64,000 nt of DNA, taken from assembly GCF_022662495.1 (NCBI RefSeq), contig NZ_JAKPBU010000001.1:1302001-1366000 (forward strand), read 5' to 3'. The translations under genes and the position numbers were made by a program. The notes beneath the pieces were generated by a model. The model was given only the letters and a program-made list of their open reading frames with translations, did not search any database and was not told the DNA's origin. Below, piece after piece: positions 16,870 to 25,199 of this stretch (its first letter is position 1; the number at the start of each line of letters is the position of its first letter). Source of the stretch: Lysobacter sp. M2-1. Its GTDB lineage: Bacteria; Pseudomonadota; Gammaproteobacteria; Xanthomonadales; Xanthomonadaceae.

Positions 16870-18040
16870 AGGCAACCGCGTCGCGCTGCTCGAGAACGGC
16901 GAGGCGTTCTTTGCCCGCGCGTTCGCGGCGATCGCGCAGGCGCGCGAAGAAGTCCTGCTGGAGACGTTCATCCTGTTCGAGGACAAGGTCGGATGGGAAC
17001 TGCACCGGCAGCTGACCGCGGCGGCGCGGCGCGGCGTGCGGGTCGAGGTCATGGTCGACGGGTACGGCTCGCCGCGATTTTCGCCATCGTTCCTGGATGG
17101 GCTGGCCGAAACCGGCGTGATCCTGCGCGTCTTCGATCCCCATCGGACCCTGCTCGGCCTGCGCCTGCACATTTTCCGCCGCCTGCACCGCAAGCTGCTG
17201 GTGGTGGATGGCACGCGCGCCTTCGTCGGCGGCATCAACTACTCCGCCGACCATCTCGAGGATTTCGGACCGACTTCGAAACAGGACTACGCGGTCGAGC
17301 TGCAGGGTCCGGTGGTCGACGACATCCGCACGTTCGCGGCCGCGGCCATGCGCGGCAACGCGGAGTCGTGGCGACACCCACCGTCCGCCGCGACCGTACA
17401 TGCCGGCAACGGCAGGGTGCTGTTCGCGCTGCGCGACAACGCCGCACGGTCGACCGAGATCGAGCGGCAGTACCGCATCGCCATCCGCGCAGCGCGCGAC
17501 GAGATCGTGATCGCCAATGCCTACTTCTTTCCTGGCTACGGATTGCTGCGCGATCTGCGCCACGCGGCGCGCCGCGGCGTGCGGGTGTCGCTGATCGTCC
17601 AGGGCGAGCCCGACACGCCGCTGGCCCTGTTGGCGGCCAGGACCCTGTATCGGCACCTGATCGCCGCTGGCGTGTGCATCCATGAGTACTGCAGGCGTCC
17701 GTTCCACGGCAAGGTGGCACTCGTCGACGACACATGGTCGACCGTCGGCTCCAGCAATCTCGATCCGCTCAGCCTGTCGCTGAACCTGGAGGCCAACATC
17801 TTCGTTCGCGACCGCGGTTTCAATCGTGATCTGCACGCCCGGCTGGCGACGTTGCGGGAGCGCGACTGCCGGCCGGTCGATCCGGCCGGGCTGCCGGAGC
17901 GCCGGCTGTGGCCGCTGCCCTCGTCGCTGCTGTTCCACGTGCTGCGTCGCTTCCCCGCATGGGCTGGATTGCTGCCCGCGCATACGCCCAGCGTCGTTGA
18001 GCTGGCCCCGCGCGACGGCCCCCGGATGGAAAGCCGATGA
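16844..18040 (+). CDS. clsB: Cardiolipin synthase B
   Basis: The 398-residue phospholipase-D superfamily enzyme has two HKD motifs: HRKLLVVDG (from 115) followed by GGINYS, and HGKVALVDD (from 288) followed by GSSNLDPLS. There is no N-terminal membrane anchor, which fits ClsB rather than ClsA. ClsB joins phosphatidylglycerol or phosphatidylethanolamine head groups to form cardiolipin. The ATG at 16844 lies inside the end of ybhP; the long open frame further upstream is out of frame with conserved sequence. The end overlaps ybhN by ATGA. The gene order ybhP-clsB-ybhN is the same as in E. coli. Confidence 0.94.
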   Translation: MGGNDPWREGNRVALLENGEAFFARAFAAIAQAREEVLLETFILFEDKVGWELHRQLTAAARRGVRVEVMVDGYGSPRFSPSFLDGLAETGVILRVFDPHRTLLGLRLHIFRRLHRKLLVVDGTRAFVGGINYSADHLEDFGPTSKQDYAVELQGPVVDDIRTFAAAAMRGNAESWRHPPSAATVHAGNGRVLFALRDNAARSTEIERQYRIAIRAARDEIVIANAYFFPGYGLLRDLRHAARRGVRVSLIVQGEPDTPLALLAARTLYRHLIAAGVCIHEYCRRPFHGKVALVDDTWSTVGSSNLDPLSLSLNLEANIFVRDRGFNRDLHARLATLRERDCRPVDPAGLPERRLWPLPSSLLFHVLRRFPAWAGLLPAHTPSVVELAPRDGPRMESR

Positions 18041-18987
18041 CCGGGCGCCGGAGGCGTCGCGATCGCGCGATCCAGATCGTCACCCTGGCGATCACCGCGA
18101 TCGCGCTGGTGCTGCTGATCCGCCATGCGCGTTCGGTGGACTGGCCGCAGGTGTGGCAGGCGCTGGCAGGATACCGCCTGCATGAGGTGACGACCGCCGC
18201 GGCGCTGGCGGCACTGAGCTACCTGTTGTATTGCAGCTACGAACTCGGGGCGCGGCACTACGCGGGCCATGGCCTGTCGACGCGGCGGACCATGCTGATC
18301 GGCTTCACCTGCTACGCGTTCAGTCTCAACATCGGCGCGCTGATCGGCGGCGGTGGCTTCCGCCTGCGCCTGTACTCGCATTCGGGATTGCGCGCCGGGG
18401 CCATCGGCCGCATCGTCGCGTTCGCCGTGAGCACCAATTGGTCCGGCTATCTCGTGCTGGCCGGCGGCGTGCTGATCGCGCAACCGATCGTCTTGCCCCA
18501 AGGCGCTGCCAGCATCGCCGGGCGCGTGCTCGGTCTCGCGATGCTGGTGGTGGCGGCTGCCTATCTGTTCGCGTGCGCCCGCTGGCACGACCGCGCCTGG
18601 CATCTGCGCGGTCATGCGTTCAAGCTGCCGTCCCTGCGCATGGCATTGCTGCAGCTGGGTCTGTCCAGCGCAAACTGGCTGACGATCGCTGCGTTGCTGT
18701 TCGTGCTGCTGCAGCAGCGGATCGATTACCCCACGGTGCTCGGCGTGCTCCTGCTCGCGGCCGTTGCGGCGGCGGTCACCCACATCCCGGCCGGCCTGGG
18801 CGCGTTGGAAGCGATCTTCCTGGCGATGCTCGGCGAGCGGGTCGCGCAGCCGGAACTGCTCGCCGCGCTGCTGGCTTATCGGGCGATCTATTACCTTGGG
18901 CCGCTGTTGCTTGCTGCGATCGCGTACCTGGCGTTCGAGTCCGGGGCCGTGCGTAGACGCGGCCCACATCCGGATGATGTCGGATGA
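18037..18987 (+). CDS. ybhN: YbhN/UPF0104 inner-membrane protein
   Basis: The 316-residue integral membrane protein belongs to the lysylphosphatidylglycerol-synthase transmembrane family (UPF0104). About eight hydrophobic segments are visible, with hallmarks FSLNIGALIGGGGFRLRLYS, AVSTNWSGYL and THIPAGLGALEAIFL. Such proteins are proposed flippases or lipid-handling proteins; YbhN itself is uncharacterised. Translational coupling to clsB suggests that it handles the product or substrate of cardiolipin synthesis. It is the last gene before the large palindromic element. Confidence 0.9.
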   Translation: MTGRRRRRDRAIQIVTLAITAIALVLLIRHARSVDWPQVWQALAGYRLHEVTTAAALAALSYLLYCSYELGARHYAGHGLSTRRTMLIGFTCYAFSLNIGALIGGGGFRLRLYSHSGLRAGAIGRIVAFAVSTNWSGYLVLAGGVLIAQPIVLPQGAASIAGRVLGLAMLVVAAAYLFACARWHDRAWHLRGHAFKLPSLRMALLQLGLSSANWLTIAALLFVLLQQRIDYPTVLGVLLLAAVAAAVTHIPAGLGALEAIFLAMLGERVAQPELLAALLAYRAIYYLGPLLLAAIAYLAFESGAVRRRGPHPDDVG

Positions 18988-19013
18988 CGGGAAGGGTGAA
19001 GCACAGCACAGCT

Positions 19014-19560
19014 TTCGCTTGCCGGCGAGTTACTTTTCTTTGCTGGTGCACTGCGCCGAAGGCGCGAACGGCGAAGCCGGCCCGAAGGGCGAGCCACGTA
19101 GTGGCGAGTAAAGAAAAGTAACCAAAAGAAAGCACCCTTCTCGTGAGATCAAACCCGCTCAAGGGATGTGCGGTGTCGTTGCCATTTTCGCAGCGGACAT
19201 CCCTGTCCGCTCCGAAAACGGCCGGCATCCATGCCGGCCGCCCTCCGGGTGTCCGGATGCGGATCGCATGGCCCATGCCTTTGACTTTCCTGGTCCCGCA
19301 GTAGCTGTCAGCCCCCGGAAACCCCGAAGGGGCGGCGGCCATGGATGGCCGCCGTTTTCGGACCGAGCCATGGATGGCGAGTCCGAAAATTGCTTCGGCA
19401 TCCACATTCCTTGAGCGATGTGGATCCACTGAGGTGCTTTCTTTTGGTTACTTTTCTTTACTCGCCACTACGTGGCTCGCCCTTCGGGCCGGCTTCGCCG
19501 TTCGCGCCTTCGGCGCAGTGCACCAGCAAAGAAAGTAGCCCGCCGAAAGGCGGAAGCTCT
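19014..19560. repeat. Large palindromic intergenic element with perfect 102-bp arms
   Basis: The 629-base gap between ybhN and the metzincin gene holds a giant inverted repeat. Bases 19035-19136 and 19433-19534 are exact reverse complements; similarity continues outward to about 19014 and 19560, with a one-base slip in a T-run. The 296-base core (19137-19432) is itself an imperfect palindrome: CCGAAAACGGCCGGCATCC pairs with the complement of a copy near 19340-19360. Recognisable words are TACTTTTCTTT and AAGTAACCAAAAGAAAG. I see no transposase or coding potential. It reads as two head-to-head copies of a roughly 270-bp repeat unit. Confidence 0.9.
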
Positions 19561-19616
19561 AAGCCCTTAACGCGAAAACTCCCGTTTCCCGGATCAACGA
19601 CGCCAGGACGCCACCG

Positions 19617-21026
19617 TCATGGCTTGGTATAGGTGATCTCCAGCCGGTAGCTGCCTGCCGCATAGCCGCGCACCATGACGTGAATCTTGCTGCGGTTGCC
19701 CGGCACCTCGAGCTCGCAGGTTTCGTTGGCGTGGCTAAGGTAGGGACGGCAGTTCCAGCGGCTCGTGTCGGGCGGGCCGAGATAGCGCACGTACAGATCA
19801 GGATCGCCTGCATTTGCGCCGACGGCGGTCATGCGCACGGTCGCGATCGATCCGGGTTTCACGTCGAAGGCGCCGTACTGCTTCTTCTCGCCCTTGGCGA
19901 CGGCCTGGTTCTCGAAGACCTTGGTTTCCACGGTGCCGGTGGTCGGTGCGTCGGGGGCCTGGTAGACGCATTGCGCCAGATCCTCGGTATTGGCCGTGCC
20001 CTTGCCGTAGAGGCAGGCCGAACCGGCCTTGTCCAGCGCCGTCAGCTGCAGCGACCAGTCGCCGCCGCCGTTGCACTGCGGGTAGTGCATGACCGAGAAG
20101 CGGTCGTACTCGGTGATCGGAGTGAAATTGCTGTCCTCGAAGCAGGTGCCGGCTTCGGGCCGGGTATGTTCGTGGCGCAGCCCGAGCGCATGGCCCAGTT
20201 CGTGGCGCAGGATGCCGACCAGCGTCAGCGTGTCGTCCGGATCCATCTCGAACGATGAATTGTCGATCAGCACATTGCGGTCGGTGCGCGTGTCCGCGGG
20301 GAAGAAGGCGCGCGCCAGGTATTCGCCGTCCACGTCCACCGGGCGCACGTCGAACTCGACCTGGGGATTGCTGGCCGTGCAGCTGGCATCCTGAGCGGCG
20401 ACATGCACGAAGTCGACATCGGCCGCCTGTTCCCAGGCGTTGGTTGCCGCCACCATGTCGGCCACGACAGCGGCCTTGCGCGGGCCGAACTGATCGCTGA
20501 CGCAATAGTTCAGGCGCTTCCTGCGTGCGCTGGTCCAGATGTCGACGCCGCCGTCCACGCCCTGGGCCGCCGCGAGCGCGCGGACGGTGAGCTTGCCATG
20601 TGCGGTTTCGTCGTCCTCGCGCTGCAGGCTTTCGAAGAACTCCTGCAGGTGCTTGCGGTCGGCAATGGCCAGATCGCCGCTGACGATGTACTTGCCGTGT
20701 TCGCCCGGTTCCTTGAACACCGATGCCTCGAACTCCTCGAAGGTCTTGCCGCGCCACTTCTCGCGCGCGGCCTTGGCCGCGTCGGCGAGTTGTTGCTGCG
20801 CGGCTTCGATGGTCTGCTCGTTGGCTTCGACCGCACCGGTTGCGGGCCTGATGTCGTGGCTCGGCGGTCCTACCGGCTCCGCGGGAGGTGGGGTGGTGGT
20901 GGCCGACGGTGGCGTGGCGGGCGCGACAGGCTCGTCGCGCTTGCAGCCCGCAAGCGCGAAGGCGACGGCGACTACCAGCGCGAACGCCGGCATGGAGGAA
21001 TTTGACCGTAATGAGGGCAGGTTCAT
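19617..21026 (-). CDS. Lipoprotein metzincin zinc protease with PPC domain
   Basis: The 469-residue predicted lipoprotein has lipobox LAGC (Cys28), then a proline/threonine-rich tether (about residues 30-60). The catalytic domain carries the full metzincin motif HELGHALGLRHEH, with zinc ligands His275, His279 and His285, and the Met-turn candidate FSVMHYP. The C-terminal 110 residues resemble a bacterial pre-peptidase C-terminal domain (DPDLYVRYLGPP...YRLEITYTKP). It probably cuts proteins at or outside the envelope. Its ATG overlaps the stop of the proline-rich lipoprotein upstream, so the three genes from 23373 downward are coupled. Confidence 0.9.
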   Translation of the reverse strand: MNLPSLRSNSSMPAFALVVAVAFALAGCKRDEPVAPATPPSATTTPPPAEPVGPPSHDIRPATGAVEANEQTIEAAQQQLADAAKAAREKWRGKTFEEFEASVFKEPGEHGKYIVSGDLAIADRKHLQEFFESLQREDDETAHGKLTVRALAAAQGVDGGVDIWTSARRKRLNYCVSDQFGPRKAAVVADMVAATNAWEQAADVDFVHVAAQDASCTASNPQVEFDVRPVDVDGEYLARAFFPADTRTDRNVLIDNSSFEMDPDDTLTLVGILRHELGHALGLRHEHTRPEAGTCFEDSNFTPITEYDRFSVMHYPQCNGGGDWSLQLTALDKAGSACLYGKGTANTEDLAQCVYQAPDAPTTGTVETKVFENQAVAKGEKKQYGAFDVKPGSIATVRMTAVGANAGDPDLYVRYLGPPDTSRWNCRPYLSHANETCELEVPGNRSKIHVMVRGYAAGSYRLEITYTKP

Positions 21027-21655
21027 GGCTTGCTTTCCTTGGGGGACGGGCATGGCGCGTCGGAGACGTCGAGCAGCTCGACGCCCGCGGCGCGCTGGCG
21101 GATTTCGGACAGGGCGGCCTGCGCGTCCTTCGCGCTGCGGAATTCGGCGCACAGACGGGTTTCGCCTTCCAGGCCGATGCGCTGGGCGCGCAGATCGGTG
21201 ATGGCGTACGCGGAGCGCTGCTTGTCGAGCAGCGCGCGGATGTCGTTGTAGGCCGCGCGCGTGGCCTCGGGTACGCCCTTGCCGCGCGAGAGCATGGTGA
21301 CGGTAACCGTCGTCGGCGCCGTGTCGCCGGTTTGCGCAGCCGGGGGCGTCGGTTCCGGGGTGGTGGCCGGAGAGGGTGGCGGCGGCGGAGCGGGCGTCTG
21401 TGCCGGCGCTTCCGAAGAAGGCGTGGGCGATTCCGGCGGTGGTTTGGTTGCAGAAGGCGACGCAGACGTCGGCAATTCGCTTGTGGAAGGGGATGGCGGC
21501 TGTGGCGGCGAAGGCGCTGCCGCAGACGCATCCGCGGCGTCCTGCGCAGGCGCTTCGTCCGGGGGCGGCGGTGCCGGTGCGCTGCACGCCGCACCGATGC
21601 AGGCCGCGCCGAACACGGCCAGCGACAGGCTCGTCGGCTGGCGCGCTGCGTTCAC
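21023..21655 (-). CDS. Proline-rich lipoprotein of unknown function
   Basis: A 210-residue protein beginning with a GTG codon that overlaps the subtilisin stop (GTGA). It has a lipoprotein signal (GAACIGAACS), then about 90 residues composed mainly of Pro, Ala, Ser and Thr, then a compact C-terminal domain of about 95 residues starting near TTVTVTMLSRGKGVPEA. I cannot assign that domain. The long flexible linker would let it extend from the membrane. Coupling on both sides to protease genes suggests a structural, inhibitory or targeting partner of the proteases. Confidence 0.8.
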   Translation of the reverse strand: MNAARQPTSLSLAVFGAACIGAACSAPAPPPPDEAPAQDAADASAAAPSPPQPPSPSTSELPTSASPSATKPPPESPTPSSEAPAQTPAPPPPPSPATTPEPTPPAAQTGDTAPTTVTVTMLSRGKGVPEATRAAYNDIRALLDKQRSAYAITDLRAQRIGLEGETRLCAEFRSAKDAQAALSEIRQRAAGVELLDVSDAPCPSPKESKP

Positions 21656-23373
21656 GGCGTGGCCTGCAGCTTCGCGGCGAGCGCGCGCGAGGCCTTCGGC
21701 CGCAGGGTCGCAGCCGGCGCACGCAGCGCATCTGCACTGGGCGCATCGAGCGCCTGCCGGAAGGCATCCGGGTCGCGCATGGCCAGGTCGAGCAGTTCCG
21801 GCCCGAAGCGCCGTAGCGTCGCATCGAGCGTCCCCGGTTCCGCGGACAGCATGCGCTGCAGGCCCGATCGGACTTCAGCCGGATCGCGGTCGAGCGTACG
21901 CGAGAGCAGGTTCACCGTGTCGTCCTGCGGCGGCGCGCGCAGCTGGGTGCGCGGCGCGCCGAGCGGCTGCCGCAGCAGCGCGTCCAGGTCGAGGATGCCC
22001 GCGCCGAAGCGCGAGGTGTCGAAGCCGGCCGGCTTGCGCGCGCTGGCCTGCATCGCCTGGACGAACAGGTCGCGCCGGGTCAGGCTGCCCCGCGCCGCGT
22101 CGATGCGCGCGCGTCCGTGGAAGGCGAGCCAGTCCGCGGCTGCACCGGCGACCGCTGCGGTGGCGAATGAAGTGCCGTTGCCCGGGCTTGCGCGCGTGCC
22201 GGTCGTCCCCGCGACCGCATCGGCGACATACACGTCCTCTCCGGGAGCGGCGATGTCGACCGCGCGGCCCTTCGACGAGCCCTTCCATGGCTTGTCCTGC
22301 GCATTGGTCGCCGCCACCGCGATCGCGTTGTCGTAGGACGCCGGCGCCACCACCATGCCGATGCAGTTGCCGGCAGCGTTGACCACGATCGTGCCGCGAC
22401 GCACCGCGTCGTTGATCGCGCGCTCGAGGCCGAAGAACGCGCGCCCGCCCAGGCTCATCGAGATCACGTCGCACTGCGCGGTGGTCGCGTGCCGCACAGC
22501 GCGCGCGGTATTGCTGTCGAGCACCCGCACCACGCTGTTGAAGGTGCGGATCGGCACCAGCGTCGCCTTCGGCGCCAGGCCGACCACGGTGCCGGGCGCC
22601 GTGGTGCCGCTGGAGGCGCCGAAGCCGCCGTCGCTGACGATCACACTGCCGGTCTTGGTGCCGTGGCCGGGATTGCCCTGATAGCCGAGCGGATCGCGCG
22701 CGTCGCTGCCGCCCTCCATCAGGTTCAGCGACTGGCTGCGGTCGATGCGCGCGCCGTCGAGATCCACGTGGTCGGTCCATCCGCTGTCGGGATGGCATAC
22801 GCGCACGCCCTCGCCGAGCGTCTTGCCGCCAGCGGGCGGCGTCAGTCGGCGCGCCTGCGGCACGCGCATCGCAGCCAGCGACCAGGCCGGATCGGCAGGC
22901 GCCGGCACGCCGTCGTCGCCGAAACACGCGGTCACCGCACTGCGCTTCTGCGCCTCGACCAGGGTGTCCTCGGTATCGGGTTCGACGCGGACGAATCCGC
23001 CGCGCTCCTGCAGCGCGTAGGCCTGGTCCCAGGCGCCAGCGCCGCTGGTGACCGGATCGGCCACGCGCACGCGCCAGATGCGCGACAGGCCCTCGGGATC
23101 GTCGGCCGCATCGGCGTCGGGGAACAGGCGTTCGATCGAAACCACGTCGGCGAAGATGTCTTCGGCGGCGCTGCGCAGGTCGGCTTCGGTCTGCTGCGGT
23201 GCCAGTTCGACCGCATAGCCCTGGGCGTAGGCCGCGGGCGTCGCCGGCTCCGGCACGGGCGTGGAAGGTGGTGTCGGGGTCTGCGCGGGCGTCGGCTCTG
23301 CGGGCGGTGCGGCGCGGTTGCATGCGGTGGTCGACACGAGAAACAGGAGGCAGACGGCGAACACAGCGCGCAT
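21652..23373 (-). CDS. Lipoprotein subtilisin-like (S8) serine protease
   Basis: The 573-residue protein has a lipobox STTAC (Cys18), a proline-rich linker to about residue 45, a possible propeptide to about 165, and a catalytic S8 domain. The triad is Asp196 in PDSG, His237 in GHGTKTGSVI and Ser402 in GTSFATAAVAG, with oxyanion Asn336 in AAGN. After about residue 440 comes a helical tail (LLSRTLDRDPAEVRSGL...) not typical of S8 enzymes. It is expected to be an envelope-anchored endoprotease. It heads the coupled lipoprotein operon, and the trypsin-like gene lies 65 bases upstream on the same strand. Confidence 0.92.
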   Translation of the reverse strand: MRAVFAVCLLFLVSTTACNRAAPPAEPTPAQTPTPPSTPVPEPATPAAYAQGYAVELAPQQTEADLRSAAEDIFADVVSIERLFPDADAADDPEGLSRIWRVRVADPVTSGAGAWDQAYALQERGGFVRVEPDTEDTLVEAQKRSAVTACFGDDGVPAPADPAWSLAAMRVPQARRLTPPAGGKTLGEGVRVCHPDSGWTDHVDLDGARIDRSQSLNLMEGGSDARDPLGYQGNPGHGTKTGSVIVSDGGFGASSGTTAPGTVVGLAPKATLVPIRTFNSVVRVLDSNTARAVRHATTAQCDVISMSLGGRAFFGLERAINDAVRRGTIVVNAAGNCIGMVVAPASYDNAIAVAATNAQDKPWKGSSKGRAVDIAAPGEDVYVADAVAGTTGTRASPGNGTSFATAAVAGAAADWLAFHGRARIDAARGSLTRRDLFVQAMQASARKPAGFDTSRFGAGILDLDALLRQPLGAPRTQLRAPPQDDTVNLLSRTLDRDPAEVRSGLQRMLSAEPGTLDATLRRFGPELLDLAMRDPDAFRQALDAPSADALRAPAATLRPKASRALAAKLQATP

Positions 23374-23438
23374 GTGGATGACCCCGGACTGGCTTTGAAG
23401 GGAAGGGCGGATGAACGATCGGACGTGCGGGGGTTCCA

Positions 23439-24932
23439 TCACGTCCCCGGCTGCACGCATACGCGCGGATCGCTGCGCCATTCCGGGGCGGCGGCGTCCA
23501 GGCGTTCGATGACCTTGGCGATCGGCAGGACCGCCTCGTGCGAGCGCCAGCCCGGTGCCCAAGGCTGCGACAGGTCTTCCTGCCCGTCGAACAGCAGCCC
23601 CACGACCGCATGACTGCGGCGGTGGTAGACCGGCGAGCCGGAATTGCCGCGATAGGTATCGCTGTCCACGCCGATCGTGGGCTGCTGACCGAAGCGCACG
23701 CTGATGTACTCGTAGTACGGCGCGTCGCCGTCCTCGCGGCGCTGGTAGCTGTCGACGAATTCCTTGAGCTTGCCCTCGCGATAGGACTGTTCCTCGGCCG
23801 CGATCGAATCGAACTCCGCGCTGACCAGCAGCTTGAGTTCGATGTACTCGTCCTCGCTCAGCCGGAACGGGAAGTACACGAAGGTGTTGTCGTGCACGGT
23901 GCGTGGTTCGCCCAGCGGATAGCCGACCACGTACAGCGGCTCGTCGCGCAACACGCGTGCGGTCGACAGGCACTGCACCGGATACAGCGCGCCGGGCAGG
24001 GCGCCGGTTTCGTTCGCGCCCAGTTCGAGCAGGACGAAGTCGAGCTTGCCGCGCTCGTCCTCGTCGGTCAGGCGGATCGCATTCACGGGAAAGGTCTTGC
24101 GCGGCAGCTGGTTGCCAGCCAGGTCATCCTCGTAGTCGAACATCGCCTCGAATTCGTCCGGCGCCTCTTCGAAGATGCAATGGTTGTTGGTCAGGGCCAA
24201 CCGCTCTCCGATCAGCACCGCGCTGCAGCGCGGCTTATCCTCATTGCGCGAACGCAGGGCGAAGGCGCCGCGCGAGTTGGCGTAGATGCGCTCGTAGGTC
24301 TGCGGCGGATAGCGGTCGTCGCGGCCGTACAGCGATTTCTCCAGGCGGCGCAACTCTGCGTGCTGCTCGACCAGGGCGCGCTGTTCGCTGCGGTCGCCTT
24401 CCGGCAGCGTCTTGTAGGCCGCGACCACCTGTTGCTGCGCGACATCGGTCGCCTGCTTGAGCTGTCGCAGGTCGGCCTCGCTTGCGTCGGGCGCGAGCGC
24501 GCGTTCGGCGACCGCGTCCAGCCGCTGCTGCGCGACATCGACGTTGCGGTACTTCGCGCGCCAGGCCGGCGAGCGGTCGTTCCAGTTCTTGCTCGCCTGC
24601 AGCTGCACGTCCTGCACCTGCACCGCTTCGCCCGGCGCATCGCTGATCACGGCCTGCACCGGCATCTGCCGTACCTGCTGGGAGATGACATCGGGGTTGG
24701 CCACCGGCACCGCGCCGTCTGCGGTCTGCAGCACGGCGCGATCGCCCTGCTTGGTGATCTCCACCGGCACTGCCACGCCTTGCGGTCGGGACAGGACCCG
24801 TTCGCGCAGGGCATCGCTGCTGATGCGCTGCTTGGCGGGAGCATCCTGTGCGGAGGCCGCCGCCGCTGACAACGAAGCTGCGATCGCGCCGAGCACCAGC
24901 GCGTGGCGGACGTACCGAAATCGGGAACCCAT
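23439..24932 (-). CDS. Exported trypsin-like serine protease
   Basis: The 497-residue protein has a signal peptide (cleavage near AAASA|QDA), a charged alpha-helical N-terminal half (about 30-220) rich in Gln and Glu, and a chymotrypsin-fold domain. The triad is His251 in LTNNHCIF, Asp298 in KLDFVLLEL and Ser431 in GNSGSPVY. The helical half suggests a coiled-coil or partner-binding module. It is first in the row of three protease genes and could activate the downstream subtilisin, as in a zymogen cascade; this is inference from order only. Confidence 0.9.
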   Translation of the reverse strand: MGSRFRYVRHALVLGAIAASLSAAAASAQDAPAKQRISSDALRERVLSRPQGVAVPVEITKQGDRAVLQTADGAVPVANPDVISQQVRQMPVQAVISDAPGEAVQVQDVQLQASKNWNDRSPAWRAKYRNVDVAQQRLDAVAERALAPDASEADLRQLKQATDVAQQQVVAAYKTLPEGDRSEQRALVEQHAELRRLEKSLYGRDDRYPPQTYERIYANSRGAFALRSRNEDKPRCSAVLIGERLALTNNHCIFEEAPDEFEAMFDYEDDLAGNQLPRKTFPVNAIRLTDEDERGKLDFVLLELGANETGALPGALYPVQCLSTARVLRDEPLYVVGYPLGEPRTVHDNTFVYFPFRLSEDEYIELKLLVSAEFDSIAAEEQSYREGKLKEFVDSYQRREDGDAPYYEYISVRFGQQPTIGVDSDTYRGNSGSPVYHRRSHAVVGLLFDGQEDLSQPWAPGWRSHEAVLPIAKVIERLDAAAPEWRSDPRVCVQPGT

Positions 24933-25199
24933 GACTCCAACCTCCGGGGGAAGGTGTGTCGCACTGCGCATTGGCGCAGCTGATGGGGACAACGCCGTTT
25001 GTCGCGGGTGTGGGCCAACATTGCGGCCTTCACGCGTGCGCTCACACTTTTGCCGGGCAGCCGACACATTTTGGCTGCGGCTGTCCGCTGTGGGCGAAGG
25101 CCTGCGTTGTCGCCATGAAACGGCACCAGGCCGCGTCCGCCGTGCGACGCAGCCCTCGCGATGCTTCCCCACGCCCGCGCCCCCGCGCGAGGAGGTTTC

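Noticed and set aside
18988-19616. Insertion sequence at the large palindrome
   Set aside because: No transposase frame or target duplication was found; the element is non-coding on both strands.
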